From Thermoplasma sp. Kam2015 (GTDB lineage: Archaea > Thermoplasmatota > Thermoplasmata > Thermoplasmatales > Thermoplasmataceae): DNA of 52,744 bases. The notes under the pieces were generated by a model that was not told the origin of the DNA, made no database searches, and saw only the letters and a list, made by a program, of their open reading frames with translations. The DNA lies in the NCBI RefSeq assembly GCF_003205235.1, contig NZ_QJSM01000014.1, positions 1 to 52,744 of the forward strand, written 5' to 3'. Positions 8,714-16,220 of the stretch are shown here, piece after piece. Made by a program: the position numbers and the translations under genes. How positions within the stretch are numbered: position 1 is the stretch's first letter; each line of letters begins with the position of its first letter.

Positions 8714-9892
8714 AGTGTTTTCGAAGCCGGTTATGCGAACAAGATGCCATGTGTATTTTCTGGCACTGGCTGGTACAATAACTGGCCTGTATGCCACATC
8801 CCTCCCGATCATGGTTCCCGGCTTCCCATCCTCAGTTATCAGTATTCTCTCCTCCCTTCCGATCATGGCTGAAAACTTCTCCTGAATCAGCTGCTTGTGC
8901 AGTTCCGCTATCTTTCGATCCTGATCCTTCAACACATTTGTCGGTTTTGGTCTGCGTTCGAAATCCGCCGTCAGCTCCCTTGGGGAGAACCTTGTGACGT
9001 TGACTATATCAGGCTTTACCTTACCTATGAGATCGTAGGTCAGGTCAAAACTCTCATCCGTCTCGGCGTGATACCCTATGATGACGTCGGTCGATATGGT
9101 AAGATCAGAAAAACGCCTCCTGAACGAGTTTACTATCTCAAGAAAATCTTTAACGGTGTATTCCCTGTTCATGGCCTGAAGTACATGATCGTCTCCGCTC
9201 TGAACCGGTATGTGAAGAAATTTGAACACCTTGGGATGATCGTAAGCATTCACAAGATATTCGATTATTTCTGAGGTATTCTTGGGTTCCATCATGCCTA
9301 CCCTGATCATGAAATCCCCAGGTATTTTGGAAAGCATCTCTATTAGTGATGGCAACCTGATACCGATGTCCTTTCCATAGGCTGCCGTATCGAGAGAGCT
9401 TATTCTTATCTCCTTCTTTCCAGACTCTATGATCATTCTGGCCTGATTCACAATCTTTTCTGGTCTTCTTGAAACAAGCTTCCCCCTGGCGATATGCGAT
9501 ATGCAGAAGTTGCATCTGCCTGTGCAGCCTTGATTTATTGGTATGCCAGACATGATTTCAGCATCTATTATCGAGGTATCATCGAGGTATTCCTGGAATT
9601 GCTGAAACCGATCCCTGTCAATGGACTCGATGACTCCTCCTGAGAGTTCCCTTCCCTTTATCGCCGACAGGCATCCTATGACCTGGACTCTTCCGTATCT
9701 GCTCAGTTCCTCTATCCGGCGCATCATATGTTCTTCGGTCTTCTGTATGACTGCGCAGGTGCCTATTATTGAGACATCGGCTTCCTCAGGTCTTTTCACC
9801 AGTGTTGATCCCTCATTCAGCAATTTATTGACGTAGAGCCCAGTTTCTCCTTGATTCAGTGTGCAACCATAGCCCTCGTAGTAAATCTTCAT
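8687..9892 (-). CDS. tRNA t6A37 methylthiotransferase (MtaB/CDKAL1-type radical SAM)
   Basis: 401 aa. Full methylthiotransferase architecture: an N-terminal UPF0004 domain with C10 (GYGCTLN), C46 (GTCAV) and C74 (GCLS) for the second iron-sulfur cluster, the radical SAM motif C123-C127-C130 (CTGRCNFC), and a C-terminal TRAM RNA-binding region (about 335-401). Archaeal members of this kind convert t6A to ms2t6A at position 37 of tRNAs reading ANN codons. FSPRELTADFERRPKP matches the family linker before TRAM. It is convergent with, and overlaps, dph2; both act on the decoding machinery. Confidence 0.9.
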   Translation of the reverse strand: MKIYYEGYGCTLNQGETGLYVNKLLNEGSTLVKRPEEADVSIIGTCAVIQKTEEHMMRRIEELSRYGRVQVIGCLSAIKGRELSGGVIESIDRDRFQQFQEYLDDTSIIDAEIMSGIPINQGCTGRCNFCISHIARGKLVSRRPEKIVNQARMIIESGKKEIRISSLDTAAYGKDIGIRLPSLIEMLSKIPGDFMIRVGMMEPKNTSEIIEYLVNAYDHPKVFKFLHIPVQSGDDHVLQAMNREYTVKDFLEIVNSFRRRFSDLTISTDVIIGYHAETDESFDLTYDLIGKVKPDIVNVTRFSPRELTADFERRPKPTNVLKDQDRKIAELHKQLIQEKFSAMIGREERILITEDGKPGTMIGRDVAYRPVIVPASARKYTWHLVRITGFENTSLIGRIVD

Positions 9893-9927
9893 TTGATGTG
9901 CATTTTTATCTCGTATATTAGTGTGAT

Positions 9928-9945
9928 TTTCCGGGGAATCGGAAA
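9928..9945. repeat. Small hairpin upstream of the Lrp-type regulator
   Basis: TTTCCGGGGAATCGGAAA forms a 6-bp perfect stem with a 6-nt loop. It lies in the 234-nt intergenic region between the divergent methylthiotransferase and Lrp/AsnC genes. It could be a regulator site; no further evidence. Confidence 0.3.
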
Positions 9946-10067
9946 TTGATAACCATTTGATGATACGTCAAGTGTCGTAATTGACCATCGCAAAAACTAA
10001 ATTACGGTTGTTATCGCATATTTGTTGATAGAAAATAATCCTTTTATAAAAAAATATTATTGCATCC

Positions 10068-10080
10068 GTTATTTAATAAC
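10068..10080. promoter_or_regulatory. Candidate autoregulatory operator of the Lrp/AsnC gene
   Basis: GTTATTTAATAAC is a 13-nt dyad (5-bp arms around TTA) about 19 nt upstream of the TATA box at 10099. Lrp/AsnC dimers bind AT-rich dyads of about this size and often regulate their own gene, so the position just upstream of the core promoter is suggestive. This is inference. Confidence 0.4.
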
Positions 10081-10098
10081 AGAATCTTAAACTCAGAA

Positions 10099-10108
10099 TT
10101 TATATATT
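10099..10108 (+). promoter_or_regulatory. TATA box of the Lrp/AsnC gene
   Basis: TTTATATATT is centred about 24 nt before the ATG at 10127, the distance expected for a leaderless archaeal transcript. No SD motif lies before the ATG. Confidence 0.6.
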
Positions 10109-10126
10109 TAAAATAAATAACTAAAT

Positions 10127-10660
10127 ATGGAAAAGAAAGACATATCAGATCAATATCTGGAGGGCTACAGCTGCGACGTGGCCATCCGCTGGTCCAGGAT
10201 CGATCCATCACTTCTGCCTGTTGATGAACTAGACAAGCAGATAATATGCTTTCTCAGGTACAACGCAAGGATCTCAAATGCGGAGATAGCCAAGGCCCTC
10301 AATACCAGTGAAGCAACGGTGAGAAGGAGGATAAATGAGCTGGTCAGGAAAAAGATAATAATAGGATTCTCGGCTCTGGTCGATCTTCAGGCAGTGGAGA
10401 ACAGTATAAAGGCCTACATAATAATAGACGTAGATCCTAATAAGATGGATGATGTTGCGAATTCCATAACTGATAACATAAACGTGTTGAGCCTTTATAG
10501 GAGGAGAGGAAAGAATCAGTTGATAGCGGAAACGCTGTTCCTGAATCTTGAGGCTATTGAAAATTTTGAGAGTCAGATCTCAAAGATGAGCGGCGTGAAG
10601 AACTTCGAAACCATGATCATATCTAAAGCCTACAGGAAGAACCCATGGATAGGCATATGA
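10127..10660 (+). CDS. Lrp/AsnC family transcriptional regulator
   Basis: 177 aa. An N-terminal extension of about 30 residues precedes the family HTH (LDKQIICFLRYNARISN, then AEIAKAL and EATVRRRINEL, about residues 33-80) and a C-terminal RAM-type ligand domain (about 90-170, starting AYIIIDVDP). These dimers or octamers bind amino acids or related metabolites and control amino acid metabolism. The neighbouring convergent aspartase-like gene is an obvious candidate target, which is inference from position. The extension of about 30 residues, with a CDVAIRWSR segment, is longer than in minimal Lrp proteins. Confidence 0.9.
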   Translation: MEKKDISDQYLEGYSCDVAIRWSRIDPSLLPVDELDKQIICFLRYNARISNAEIAKALNTSEATVRRRINELVRKKIIIGFSALVDLQAVENSIKAYIIIDVDPNKMDDVANSITDNINVLSLYRRRGKNQLIAETLFLNLEAIENFESQISKMSGVKNFETMIISKAYRKNPWIGI

Positions 10661-10780
10661 TTTTTTCTAAATTTTAAACTCATAACATCATCCATCTTTA
10701 TTTGACATTGTTATCTGCAATAGCGAAAAGGATCATCGTTGAACAATTGATCAGAAATGAAAAGATATGAAAATATTGGT

Positions 10781-12154
10781 TTAATCTTTCGGTACGCCAC
10801 TGTCCATTATCTTCATATACTGTTCTTCCGTGAGCTTTCCGGTGGCTAGCACAAGGCTCTTTATGGACTTTCCAGTCTCAACAGCCTCCCTGACGATCTT
10901 GGCCACATTATCATAGCCCAGATACGGGTTCAGCAGTGCGGCGGATCCAAAGCTGTTTGCCAGATGTTCCCTGCATACCGGAACGTTTGCCTTGATTCCA
11001 TCTATGAGCTTCTCCTTGAACATCTTAAGTCCATTTGTCATGATGTCTATGGATCTTGTAAGCTCGTAATCTATGTTGGGCATCATCACGTTGAGCTCAA
11101 GCTGGCCTGCCTGTACGCTCATATTGACGGCCTGCTGCGATCCGATCACTGAATGGCATATCATGTTCATAGCCTCCGCTATGGATGGGTTGATCTTTCC
11201 GGGCATTATCGATGATCCCTGCTGTACAGCTGGAATTATAATCTCATGTATGCCGGTGCCCGGTCCAGAGTATAGAAGCCTGATATCGTTGGCGATCTTT
11301 TCAACATCTAGGGCAAGGTTCGTGACGGAGTTCATAACCCTAGAAAAATCTGTCATGAACTGCATTATGCCAAGCAGATTTGAACTCTTCCTGAAGTTCT
11401 CCTTTGTGATCTCATTGATGTGCTTCACAACATTTTCCTGGTAGTTCTTTGCAGTGTTTATGCCGGTTCCAACTGCAGTACCGCCTATGTTGAGCTCCAT
11501 TATGTAGTCGGATGCGTCTATTATCTCATCACGATCCTTCTTCATTGCATAAGCGTAGGCTCCGAATTCCAATCCTAGTGTCACAGGTGCAGCGTCCTGC
11601 AGATGCGTCCTTCCGGGCTTTGCTATGCCTCTGAACTCCTTGCTCTTGTTCTCCAGACTCTCTATGAGCTCGTTCAGCGCGTTCTTCAGCTTCCTGATCT
11701 TTTTGGAAACTGTCAGGCGCATCATGGTGGGGTAAACATCATTGGTTGACTGGCTCATGTTGACATGATCGTTGGGGTGGATCACGGAGTAGTCACCCTT
11801 GTTCTTGCCCATCAGCGTTAGCGCCACATTGGCTATGACCTCATTGGCATTCATGTTGTAAGAGGTTCCAGCTCCGGCCTGATACACATCGATCACGAAC
11901 TGATCGTGGTATTTCCCGTTGATTATCTCATCGCATGCCTTTGATATGTAATCAGCCTTCTCCCTGTCAAGAGATCCACCATCGGCGTTCACAAGAGCAG
12001 CAGCCTTCTTGACCTGCGCTATTGAAACGATGTGATCAGAATCCGCGGTGAGACCCGTGATTCTGAAATTTTCCCTAGCCCTTGCGGTGTTTATACCATA
12101 GAAAACATCATCGGGCAGCTGCACTTCACCTATAACGTCCCTTTCTGTCCTCAT
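10781..12154 (-). CDS. aspA: Aspartate ammonia-lyase (class II fumarase/aspartase superfamily)
   Basis: 457 aa. Superfamily signature GSSIMPGKINP near residue 315 (catalytic Ser loop). GTSYNMNANEVIAN and the C-terminal NPYLGYDNVAKIV with ETGKSIKSLVL resemble aspartases, while fumarases have GTQTNMNVNEV and a different C-terminal part. GRTHLQDA occurs in both fumarases and Bacillus-type aspartases, so it does not decide. Aspartase converts aspartate to fumarate and ammonia, feeding amino-acid carbon to the TCA cycle. A TATA-like AATTTATATG about 24 nt upstream gives a leaderless ATG. Class II fumarase remains the alternative. Confidence 0.75.
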   Translation of the reverse strand: MRTERDVIGEVQLPDDVFYGINTARARENFRITGLTADSDHIVSIAQVKKAAALVNADGGSLDREKADYISKACDEIINGKYHDQFVIDVYQAGAGTSYNMNANEVIANVALTLMGKNKGDYSVIHPNDHVNMSQSTNDVYPTMMRLTVSKKIRKLKNALNELIESLENKSKEFRGIAKPGRTHLQDAAPVTLGLEFGAYAYAMKKDRDEIIDASDYIMELNIGGTAVGTGINTAKNYQENVVKHINEITKENFRKSSNLLGIMQFMTDFSRVMNSVTNLALDVEKIANDIRLLYSGPGTGIHEIIIPAVQQGSSIMPGKINPSIAEAMNMICHSVIGSQQAVNMSVQAGQLELNVMMPNIDYELTRSIDIMTNGLKMFKEKLIDGIKANVPVCREHLANSFGSAALLNPYLGYDNVAKIVREAVETGKSIKSLVLATGKLTEEQYMKIMDSGVPKD

Positions 12155-12172
12155 GAGTGATTATCGTTTGAA

Positions 12173-12228
12173 CATATAAATTTTTGATTGCTTCATCCAC
12201 ACAAGCAATGATCAAATTTTTCTATATG
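12173..12228. repeat. Long imperfect inverted repeat between aspA and the divergent oxidoreductase operon
   Basis: The left arm 12173-12193 (from CATATAAA to GATTGCTT) and the right arm 12203-12228 (from AAGCAATG to CTATATG) are complementary apart from a few inserted bases, around a 9-nt loop. The left arm holds the aspA TATA box. It may be an operator with two symmetric half-sites or a mirrored promoter pair. Confidence 0.45.
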
Positions 12229-12329
12229 TCCATCGGCATGACAAATATCTACAATGACCATAATTGGTATTCTCTCTATGCTATATATCAATTAGTTCGG
12301 AAAAGAGAAAAAACATATTAATATCATCC

Positions 12330-12335
12330 GGTGAT
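12330..12335 (+). promoter_or_regulatory. SD motif of the 2-oxoacid oxidoreductase alpha gene
   Basis: GGTGAT, complementary to the conserved 16S rRNA 3' end, lies 8 nt before the ATG at 12344. It indicates a transcript with a leader, probably from the TATA-like CTATATAT near 12279. Confidence 0.5.
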
Positions 12336-12343
12336 AACAATAG

Positions 12344-14110
12344 ATGACAATCATGAGGCAAAACGAGGTCATTATCAGAGTAGCCGGTGCAGCCGGTGAC
12401 GGTGTGCAGTCGGCTGGTGAGATCCTGGTGAGAACTTTTGCAAGAAGTGGGCTTTACGCCACATCCTACAATTATTATCAGGATATAATTAGGGGTGGTG
12501 AATCCTGGTATCAGGTGCGTGCTTCTGACGTTAAGGTGAAGAATCAGGGAGACGGTCTTGACATACTCGTGGCACTGAACCAGGACGGTGTTGAGAGACA
12601 TACAAATCCAGATATAAACGAGGGCGGCGCTTCTCCTCTGGGAAAGGATGGAATCGCAATATTCGATAACTCGATCAAGAATTACACGAAGAGAGATACC
12701 AACTACTGTCCAATGCCGCTCGCCGATATAGCGGCGAAGTACAGCAAGAATACGCTGCTGAAGAATACTGTTGGTCTTGGCGCAGCGATAGCGGCATCGG
12801 GAATCGATTTCAACATCTTCGCTGACGTGATAAGGGATCAGTTCGGCAAGAAGGGAGATATAGCTGAACTGAACGTCAAGGCGGCAAAGGAAGGCTACGA
12901 TTATTTCCTAGCAAATTACAAACCGCTTGGAAAGAAATTCAAATTCGGAAAGAAGAAGTACATGATCTCCGGCGGTATGGCCGTTGCACTGGGTGCTGTG
13001 GCCGGAGGACTGAAGATGTATGTTGCCTATCCTATGACGCCTGCATCATCAGCCCTTCATTTCCTTGCACAGCATGCCAAAAAGTACGGTGTTTTCGTCA
13101 AGATACCTGAAGACGAGATATCCGCTATAAACACGGTTATAGGCGCCAACTATGCTGGCGTTCGTGCCATGACCGGTTCCTCAGGAGGAGGCTTTGCCCT
13201 CATGACCGAGGCCGTGGGTTTATCCGGCATGACCGAGGTACCTCTAGTAATATATGAGGCGCAGAGGCCAGGTCCTTCCACTGGCCTGCCCACTAAGACG
13301 GAGCAGGGAGATCTCAATCAGGTTCTTGGTGCTTCGCAGGGTGATTTCCCGAGAATAGTGTTTGCTCCCGGCGACATAGAAGAGGCCTTCTATCTCACGA
13401 GGGAAGCCATGAATATAGCGGAAAAATACCAGACGCCTGTTTTCATAATGTCCGATCTGTATCTGGCCGAGCATTACGATACCATAGACAGCTTCGATTT
13501 GAACTTCACGATAGATCACGGGCTCAGGGCCAAGGACAATGAGCAGGATTACAAGAGGTATCTTATAACTGAAACGGGCATATCGCCGAGGGCAATTCCC
13601 GGACAGCCTGGAAACATGCACAACGAGGATTCAGATGAACACAATGAATACGGAGACGTCGTCAGCGATGCTGTGACCAATCCCCAGGACAGAATAAGGA
13701 TGATGCAGAAGAGAATGCGCAAGATGGACACATACATAGAGGAGATGAGGCCTACGCCCACATACCATATAGAAGACGCAGAATACGTGATAATACAGTG
13801 GGGAAGTACGAAGGGGACTGTCGAGGAGGCAGTAGACATACTCAGATCAAAGGGCATAAAGATAGGCGCCATAGAGGTCAAGAATGTGTTTCCGCTGAAT
13901 CCTGACATAGGTACTCTCCTCAAGAACAAGAAGAAGATCATAGCGGTTGAAAACAACTATTCTGGGCAGCTTTCAAAGTACATATCAGCTCAGTTCCTCG
14001 TAAAGCCAGATCTGATAACGAAGTATGACGGCGAGGCGTTTTATCCAAATGCGCTTGCTGACGAGATCGAGGTCAGGATTGGCAAGAAGAAGGAGGTCAT
14101 AAGGGAGTGA
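12344..14110 (+). CDS. korA: 2-oxoacid:ferredoxin oxidoreductase, fused gamma-alpha subunit
   Basis: 588 aa. The N-terminal gamma domain (about 1-190, AGAAGDGVQSAGEIL) is joined to the alpha domain (about 200-588), as in two-subunit archaeal enzymes. The YPMTPASS loop near residue 229 corresponds to the YPITP motif of two-subunit archaeal 2-oxoacid oxidoreductases. The enzyme oxidatively decarboxylates pyruvate, 2-oxoglutarate or other 2-oxoacids to acyl-CoA and reduces ferredoxin. The beta-subunit gene follows directly. Substrate range cannot be set from sequence; two-subunit enzymes are often broad. A second ATG at 12353 is possible. Confidence 0.9.
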   Translation: MTIMRQNEVIIRVAGAAGDGVQSAGEILVRTFARSGLYATSYNYYQDIIRGGESWYQVRASDVKVKNQGDGLDILVALNQDGVERHTNPDINEGGASPLGKDGIAIFDNSIKNYTKRDTNYCPMPLADIAAKYSKNTLLKNTVGLGAAIAASGIDFNIFADVIRDQFGKKGDIAELNVKAAKEGYDYFLANYKPLGKKFKFGKKKYMISGGMAVALGAVAGGLKMYVAYPMTPASSALHFLAQHAKKYGVFVKIPEDEISAINTVIGANYAGVRAMTGSSGGGFALMTEAVGLSGMTEVPLVIYEAQRPGPSTGLPTKTEQGDLNQVLGASQGDFPRIVFAPGDIEEAFYLTREAMNIAEKYQTPVFIMSDLYLAEHYDTIDSFDLNFTIDHGLRAKDNEQDYKRYLITETGISPRAIPGQPGNMHNEDSDEHNEYGDVVSDAVTNPQDRIRMMQKRMRKMDTYIEEMRPTPTYHIEDAEYVIIQWGSTKGTVEEAVDILRSKGIKIGAIEVKNVFPLNPDIGTLLKNKKKIIAVENNYSGQLSKYISAQFLVKPDLITKYDGEAFYPNALADEIEVRIGKKKEVIRE

Positions 14111-14112
14111 TC

Positions 14113-14964
14113 ATGATGAACATGAACGATTATAAGAACAAGAGGGTGCCACCAGACTGGTGCCCTGGCTGTGGTAATTTCGCGCAGCTTTCTGCAATAA
14201 CGATGGCTCTTGCTGAATTGAAGATAGATCCTAAGGATGTGGTTGTGGCATCTGGTATCGGATGCTCATCCAACATGCCTGAGTTCCTGAACACATACGG
14301 CTTCCATGGCCTTCATGGAAGGCTTGTTCCATTCGCAGCTGGTGTAAAATGGGCCAACTCAAAGCTGACCGTCATAGCATACGGTGGAGACGGTGACGGC
14401 TTTTTTGAGGGCACTCAGCATTTCTACCACACCGCAAAGAGGAATGTTGATATAACGTACATGGTATCCGATAACCAGGTCTTCGGTCTAACGACCGGGC
14501 AGGCTTCGCCTACCGCACCCATAGGGCTCAGAACAAAGACAACGCCGGACGGAAATATAGAGACTCCGTTCAACCCGATAGCCTTTGCGCTGAATGCTGG
14601 AGCCACATTTGTTGCGAGGGCATTCTCAGGAGACGTGAAACACCTTAAGGATATAACGGTTCGCGCTATAAAGCACAAGGGCTTTTCCTTCATAGATGTC
14701 ATCAGCCCATGCGTTACATGGAACAAGGAAAACAGCTATGAGTACTTCAGGCCCAGAGTCTACCACCTTGAGAATAACGATGTCACAAACTTCGACCAGG
14801 CATATAAGCTCGCCTTTGAATGGGGCGATCACATACCAATAGGCGTTTTCTATGAGGTGGAAAGGCCAACATATGAGGACCTTGACGAGGTCCTAAGGGA
14901 TGGGCCACTCATAGAACAGAAGGTACATACGCTTACCGAAGAGGATCTGGAAGAATTTGCATAA
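14113..14964 (+). CDS. korB: 2-oxoacid:ferredoxin oxidoreductase, beta subunit
   Basis: About 283 aa. This subunit binds thiamine diphosphate and a [4Fe-4S] cluster: the four cysteines are visible in WCPGCG (two), GIGCSSN and SPCVTW, and the ThDP-Mg motif is YGGDGDGFFEG, near residue 92. GLTTGQASPT is the usual loop. The gene starts within bases of the alpha stop (14108-14110). I prefer ATG 14113 to the overlapping GTG at 14107 because GGAG at 14104 is correctly spaced for it; ATG 14116 is also possible. It works only as a complex with the upstream gene. Confidence 0.9.
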   Translation: MMNMNDYKNKRVPPDWCPGCGNFAQLSAITMALAELKIDPKDVVVASGIGCSSNMPEFLNTYGFHGLHGRLVPFAAGVKWANSKLTVIAYGGDGDGFFEGTQHFYHTAKRNVDITYMVSDNQVFGLTTGQASPTAPIGLRTKTTPDGNIETPFNPIAFALNAGATFVARAFSGDVKHLKDITVRAIKHKGFSFIDVISPCVTWNKENSYEYFRPRVYHLENNDVTNFDQAYKLAFEWGDHIPIGVFYEVERPTYEDLDEVLRDGPLIEQKVHTLTEEDLEEFA

Positions 14965-14968
14965 TTCT

Positions 14969-15475
14969 TCAGTCCTTTTTAAATTTTGTTAGGTAAATTG
15001 CAAATAATATTGTTCCGGCTATCAAAATCAATATGCCGATTGATTCTATATAAACATTCGAATATGCAGTTTTTTCAATCTTCGTTGAATAGATCAATGA
15101 AGTATGTGAATTATTTTTTGCCAAAATTTGCACATCATAAGGGATGTTACTATATTGTGCCGGAAGGAATATATTGTAATTCGTTCGTGGTTCCAATGTG
15201 ATATTTTCAATTAACTTTGTACTGATCACGGTTACGCCAGTAAAATTCCTGTACTCTGAAATTATGTAAATACGTATCCATGTGGTGGAATTGCCTGTTG
15301 TTATGGAAAGGTTTGATGGTATTCCAAAGAAGTTATATAACGTAATGTTTGAACTTCCATTGACTGAATAATCTTCGATTGAATAACTATGATATATCGG
15401 ATGCTGGGTATAGGAATAACCTATAATACCAGATCCAAGTAAAATCAGCAATACAGATAACGCTAAGAGCTTCAT
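14969..15475 (-). CDS. Small membrane protein, TM-ectodomain-TM, unknown function
   Basis: 168 aa. An N-terminal hydrophobic helix (about 3-20) is followed by an Asn/Ser/Thr-rich outside domain with several NxS/T sites and a C-terminal helix (about 143-162) ending in KFKKD. I recognise no domain. The layout and size match the protein at 6338-6850, though I see no convincing residue-level similarity. It is AT-richer than the oxidoreductase genes next to it and stands alone before the long gene-poor stretch, which may mean a lineage-specific gene. Convergent with the beta subunit, 4 nt apart. Confidence 0.6.
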   Translation of the reverse strand: MKLLALSVLLILLGSGIIGYSYTQHPIYHSYSIEDYSVNGSSNITLYNFFGIPSNLSITTGNSTTWIRIYIISEYRNFTGVTVISTKLIENITLEPRTNYNIFLPAQYSNIPYDVQILAKNNSHTSLIYSTKIEKTAYSNVYIESIGILILIAGTILFAIYLTKFKKD

Positions 15476-15707
15476 TCCAGGCCTCTTCCCGTCCAGGGGC
15501 TTTCTATTCTTTGCTATTTCTATTCTTATTTTGGAAATTCTATCAATCCCCGTGCTATGTTAGAGATATGAAGCATATCCATTAATATTATGGTCACAAT
15601 ATTCCAGGAAACAGCACATTAATGGAACGCAAGTTAAATAAGACTACTAATTGAATTAATTTGGAGATCTGATAAACTCGATAAATTTTCAATCAAGAAT
15701 GTTAGGC

Positions 15708-15716
15708 ATATATAAA
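15708..15716 (+). promoter_or_regulatory. Orphan TATA box
   Basis: ATATATAAA matches the archaeal consensus well, but no recognised gene starts about 25 nt downstream. Nearby are a 9-codon frame from the ATG at 15745 and a 43-codon frame from 15774. Confidence 0.35.
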
Positions 15717-15773
15717 GTTGGTATTCCTATCATAGTGCATAACAATGGGCAAACTTAAAATAAAGGCTGTCTA

Positions 15774-15905
15774 ATGTGTTATTTTGACCTCAGTTATATC
15801 AAAGGTTCCCTTCGCAATGTTGGTTATTCCTATTCAATAGGCTCACCTGGAGCGTATGATAGTCAGTTGAGTATTTCTTGGATTTATATAATTTCTAGCA
15901 TATAA
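15774..15905 (+). CDS. Possible small ORF or gene remnant, 43 aa
   Basis: An open frame from ATG to TAA encodes 43 residues (starts MCYFDLSYIKG, includes GSPGAYDSQLSISW). It has no clear SD motif and no recognised domain. Its ATG overlaps the stop of a 9-codon frame beginning at 15745. The Gly/Ser/Tyr-rich composition resembles pieces of exported proteins, so it may be the end of a decayed gene. Low confidence that it is translated. Confidence 0.2.
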   Translation: MCYFDLSYIKGSLRNVGYSYSIGSPGAYDSQLSISWIYIISSI

Positions 15906-16207
15906 TTGTATTAAAGCACCTAGATATTTTATTATCGATTATTAAGAACGATGTTACGTGAAGCGTTAATTATAGAAACCATGATAAAACTGCGTCTTTA
16001 TCTTCCAATCTCGAGCATTAAATTTTGGGCATATAATGAATTTTCGAAATCATAATTGATCTATAAAAGACAATAGAATAATGCTTAAGAGAAAATTATG
16101 GCAATGCATTAGATAACAGAAGTCACGAAAATAATTGCCTTTATCAAGTGCATATATGATGTAATAAGATTTAAATATCTAAATTTACATAAACACCTGC
16201 ATAAATT

Positions 16208-16213
16208 GGAGGA
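16208..16213 (+). promoter_or_regulatory. SD motif deciding the start of the binding-protein gene
   Basis: GGAGGA lies 7 nt before the ATG at 16221. It shows that this ATG, not the in-frame TTG at 16206, is the start. A TTTAAATA box at 16169-16176 would start a transcript with a short leader. Confidence 0.6.
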
Positions 16214-16220
16214 TAAGAAC

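Larger units (their letters stand above)
15476..16220. other. Gene-poor AT-rich stretch of about 745 nt
   Basis: No convincing gene, tRNA or repeat array is seen. It holds a strong TATA-like box (15708-15716), an open frame of 43 codons (15774-15905), another of 34 codons starting ATGTTACGTG near 15951, and the promoter region of the large binding-protein gene. It may contain decayed genes or a non-coding RNA. Confidence 0.5.

Noticed and set aside
10781-12154. Class II fumarase
   Set aside because: GTSYNMNANEV and the C-terminal NPYLGYDN region fit aspartase better; kept as the alternative.
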